Shown here one piece after another: positions 14,761-15,938 of a DNA stretch of 15,938 nt. Source of the DNA: Oscillospiraceae bacterium (GTDB taxonomy: Bacteria > Bacillota > Clostridia > Oscillospirales > Ruminococcaceae); contig SVNB01000033.1 of the NCBI GenBank assembly GCA_015067125.1, positions 1 through 15,938 of the forward strand. The letters run 5' to 3'. Position 1 is the stretch's first letter; each line of letters begins with the position of its first letter. The position numbers and the translations under genes are program-made. Under the pieces are notes generated by a model. That model was not told the origin of the DNA, did not search any database, and was given only the letters and a program-made list of their open reading frames with translations.

Positions 14761-15261
14761 ATGAATTGTAAAAATTGCGGAGCGGAACTTCACGAAGGAA
14801 GCGCATTCTGCGGAAACTGCGGAATGAGAATTGAACCGGAGCAGGTTTACGAAATGCCCGAACAGCCCGTTTACGAAGAACCGGCACAGGAATATTATCA
14901 GGAAGTACATACCGAATATCAGGAACAGGGAAGCTATCAGGCACCGCCTTTTAACCCGGAATATGCCGAACCGGCGGTTCCGGTTGGCGAAAAGCCCAAC
15001 GCGGTTCTCTGGATCGTTCTTGCTGCGGTAGAAATTTTTACCTGCTGCCAGATAACCGGTATAGTAAGCCTTATTTATGCTATTATTGGTTATCTTTCTG
15101 CAGAAAAGGGCGATTTTGCCGATGCTGAAAAGAAAATCAAAACCGCGAAAACATGGTTCTGGGTCGGCCTTGCGCTTGGTCTGGTATTTGTGGTTTTCTA
15201 TATTGTGGTATTTGCCCTTGGCATTGCTGCCGGCATAACCGAAGAACTGCTTTATTATTGA
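14761..15261 (+). CDS. Zinc-ribbon, CD225/dispanin-domain membrane protein with Tyr/Glu/Pro linker
   Basis: 166-residue paralogue of the preceding gene. The zinc ribbon is C3, C6, C17, C20 (CKNCG, CGNCG). A linker of about 55 residues rich in Glu, Gln, Pro and Tyr (Y30, Y38, Y45, Y46, Y53, Y59) has the look of an unstructured spacer. The CD225 core follows: membrane segment about 81-112 including C95-C96, then EKGDFADAEKKIKTAKTWF, then a second long hydrophobic segment (about 133-158). The start ATG 14761 has AGGAGG just upstream; the frame is open farther upstream to 14665, but that part would overlap the previous gene and lacks similarity. The stop overlaps the next start (TGATG), so the third gene is likely coupled. 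Confidence 0.88.
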   Translation: MNCKNCGAELHEGSAFCGNCGMRIEPEQVYEMPEQPVYEEPAQEYYQEVHTEYQEQGSYQAPPFNPEYAEPAVPVGEKPNAVLWIVLAAVEIFTCCQITGIVSLIYAIIGYLSAEKGDFADAEKKIKTAKTWFWVGLALGLVFVVFYIVVFALGIAAGITEELLYY

Positions 15262-15665
15262 TGAAAAAGCGTATAATCATAACCATGGCGGCGGCTCTTT
15301 TTGCCGCCGCCGCTTTGCTTTATCTGTATTTTACCGGAGAAGGCGAAGGAGCGGGCATTCCATGTCCCGTTTATCAGATGACGGGTCTGTATTGCAGCGG
15401 CTGCGGAGCATCAAGAGCGCTGCGTTCTGTTTTGCATTTTGATTTTTATCAGGCGCTGCGGTACAACGCGGTTTTTACACTTGCCCTGCCTTTTATTGCA
15501 GTGTATTTCTGCGCTTTGGCAATAAGCTATATCCGCAGCGGAAAAGACAGCGTTTCGAAAAAAATCCCCATGTGGCCCGTGTGGGTTTTTATTGCCGCCG
15601 CAGTGATTTACGGCATTTTGCGCAATATTCCGCCCTTTGCTTTTCTTGCGCCCACCACAATATAA
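15261..15665 (+). CDS. DUF2752 membrane protein
   Basis: 134-residue membrane protein of the DUF2752 family, function unknown. An N-terminal hydrophobic segment (about 5-24) precedes the family signature: CPVYQMTGLYCSGCGASRAL with C35, C45 and C48, then LHFDFYQALRYN. Two more hydrophobic segments follow (about 69-91 and 103-120). The CX9CX2C arrangement could bind metal or be redox-active; that is inference. ATG 15261 shares one base with the TGA of the previous gene, so I chose it over the open frame reaching back to 15153. From memory, DUF2752 genes are often next to CD225 or TM2 genes in gut bacteria, which would make this a functional set. Confidence 0.88.
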   Translation: MKKRIIITMAAALFAAAALLYLYFTGEGEGAGIPCPVYQMTGLYCSGCGASRALRSVLHFDFYQALRYNAVFTLALPFIAVYFCALAISYIRSGKDSVSKKIPMWPVWVFIAAAVIYGILRNIPPFAFLAPTTI

Positions 15666-15681
15666 TATTGATGCGCCGTGC

Positions 15682-15841
15682 GGCCGCCCGAAAAAGGCGT
15701 GACCGGGGAATTTTTTTGCAAAATTCCGTACATTTAACAAAAAAGGTCGTAGGGGCGGCCCTGTGTGGCCGCCTGTAAAACGGCGAAAAGTTTTTATAAA
15801 TTACCGGCGCATTAAATACTTTCTCTTTTGGGAAGGCCGCC
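15682..15841. repeat. Three GGCCGCC-containing elements in the 3' gene-free region
   Basis: GGCCGCC occurs at 15682-15688, 15767-15773 and 15835-15841. The middle copy is the right arm of a perfect 7-bp palindrome (15754-15760 with 15767-15773) within GTAGGGGCGGCC...GGCCGCC. The outer two look like half copies. This resembles the short GC-rich interspersed repeats of many gut Clostridia, from memory only. Confidence 0.5.
15707..15727. other. AT-rich hairpin after the DUF2752 gene
   Basis: GGAATTTT (15707-15714) pairs exactly with AAAATTCC (15720-15727), loop TTTGC. No U-tract follows, so termination is doubtful, although this is the first clear hairpin past the DUF2752 stop. Confidence 0.4.
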
Positions 15842-15865
15842 CTTTGGATTGACCGGTTGCGGCGA

Positions 15866-15887
15866 TTTTTGCCGTTTTCGGCAAAAA
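15866..15887. other. TTTTTGCCG/CGGCAAAAA hairpin
   Basis: Perfect 9-bp stem with a TTTT loop (15866-15874 with 15879-15887). The T-arm comes first, the reverse of a terminator. It lies just upstream of the strong promoter at 15900 and might be a binding site. Confidence 0.4.
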
Positions 15888-15899
15888 ATGCCTTTTTGG

Positions 15900-15928
15900 T
15901 TGACTTTGCTTTAAATAGGGTCTATAAT
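15900..15928 (+). promoter_or_regulatory. Near-perfect sigma-A promoter reading out of the window
   Basis: TTGACT (15900-15905), exact 17-bp spacer, consensus TATAAT (15923-15928). The start of transcription would be near 15935, at the window end. The driven gene is not visible. Confidence 0.85.
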
Positions 15929-15938
15929 ACCTTTTAGA

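Noticed and set aside
15572..15778. Short plus-strand frame over the end of the DUF2752 gene and the repeats
   Set aside because: It overlaps the DUF2752 gene in another frame, has no ribosome binding site and is made of repeat sequence.

Overview
The window looks like chromosomal DNA of an anaerobic, low-to-mid GC member of the Clostridia (Bacillota). Three things point there: the oxygen-sensitive class III ribonucleotide reductase pair nrdD-nrdG, a Firmicutes-type nusA-infB operon that includes rnpM (ylxR) and ylxQ, and strong AGGAGG-type ribosome binding sites with TTG and GTG starts in use. No phage, insertion sequence, CRISPR array, tRNA or rRNA was seen.

Left part (1-2121, + strand): the 3' end of nrdD, a perfect terminator-like hairpin, nrdG (its radical-SAM activase), then a multi-pass TraX-family membrane protein.

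Centre (2179-9724, + strand): a sigma-A-like promoter and a leader hairpin precede rimP-nusA-rnpM-ylxQ-infB-rbfA-nrnA-truB. This operon couples transcription elongation (NusA), 30S maturation (RimP, RbfA), RNase P modulation (RnpM), translation initiation (IF2), oligonucleotide and c-di-nucleotide turnover (NrnA) and tRNA pseudouridylation (TruB). IF2 carries an expanded, internally repeated basic linker. The operon stops at truB with a strong bidirectional terminator; the usual next gene, ribF, is absent.

Right-centre (9737-14256, - strand): three separately transcribed genes. They encode a PlsC-like membrane acyltransferase, a secreted HAD-superfamily lipoprotein phosphatase with a near-consensus promoter flanked by a perfect 15-nt palindrome, and an orphan oligopeptide-type (family 5) solute-binding lipoprotein. 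A gene-free stretch (12356-12593) between the last two holds several minus-strand hairpins.

Right end (14309-15938, + strand): a divergent promoter drives a compact cassette of two zinc-ribbon/CD225 (dispanin, IFITM-like) membrane proteins and a DUF2752 membrane protein. It is the least understood and most interesting unit here. The last 270 bases have no gene but hold several palindromes and a near-perfect sigma-A promoter for whatever lies beyond.

Several starts were set by ribosome binding sites rather than by the longest open frame (rimP TTG 2294, nusA ATG 2800, ylxQ ATG 4158, acyltransferase TTG 10534, solute-binding protein GTG 14190).
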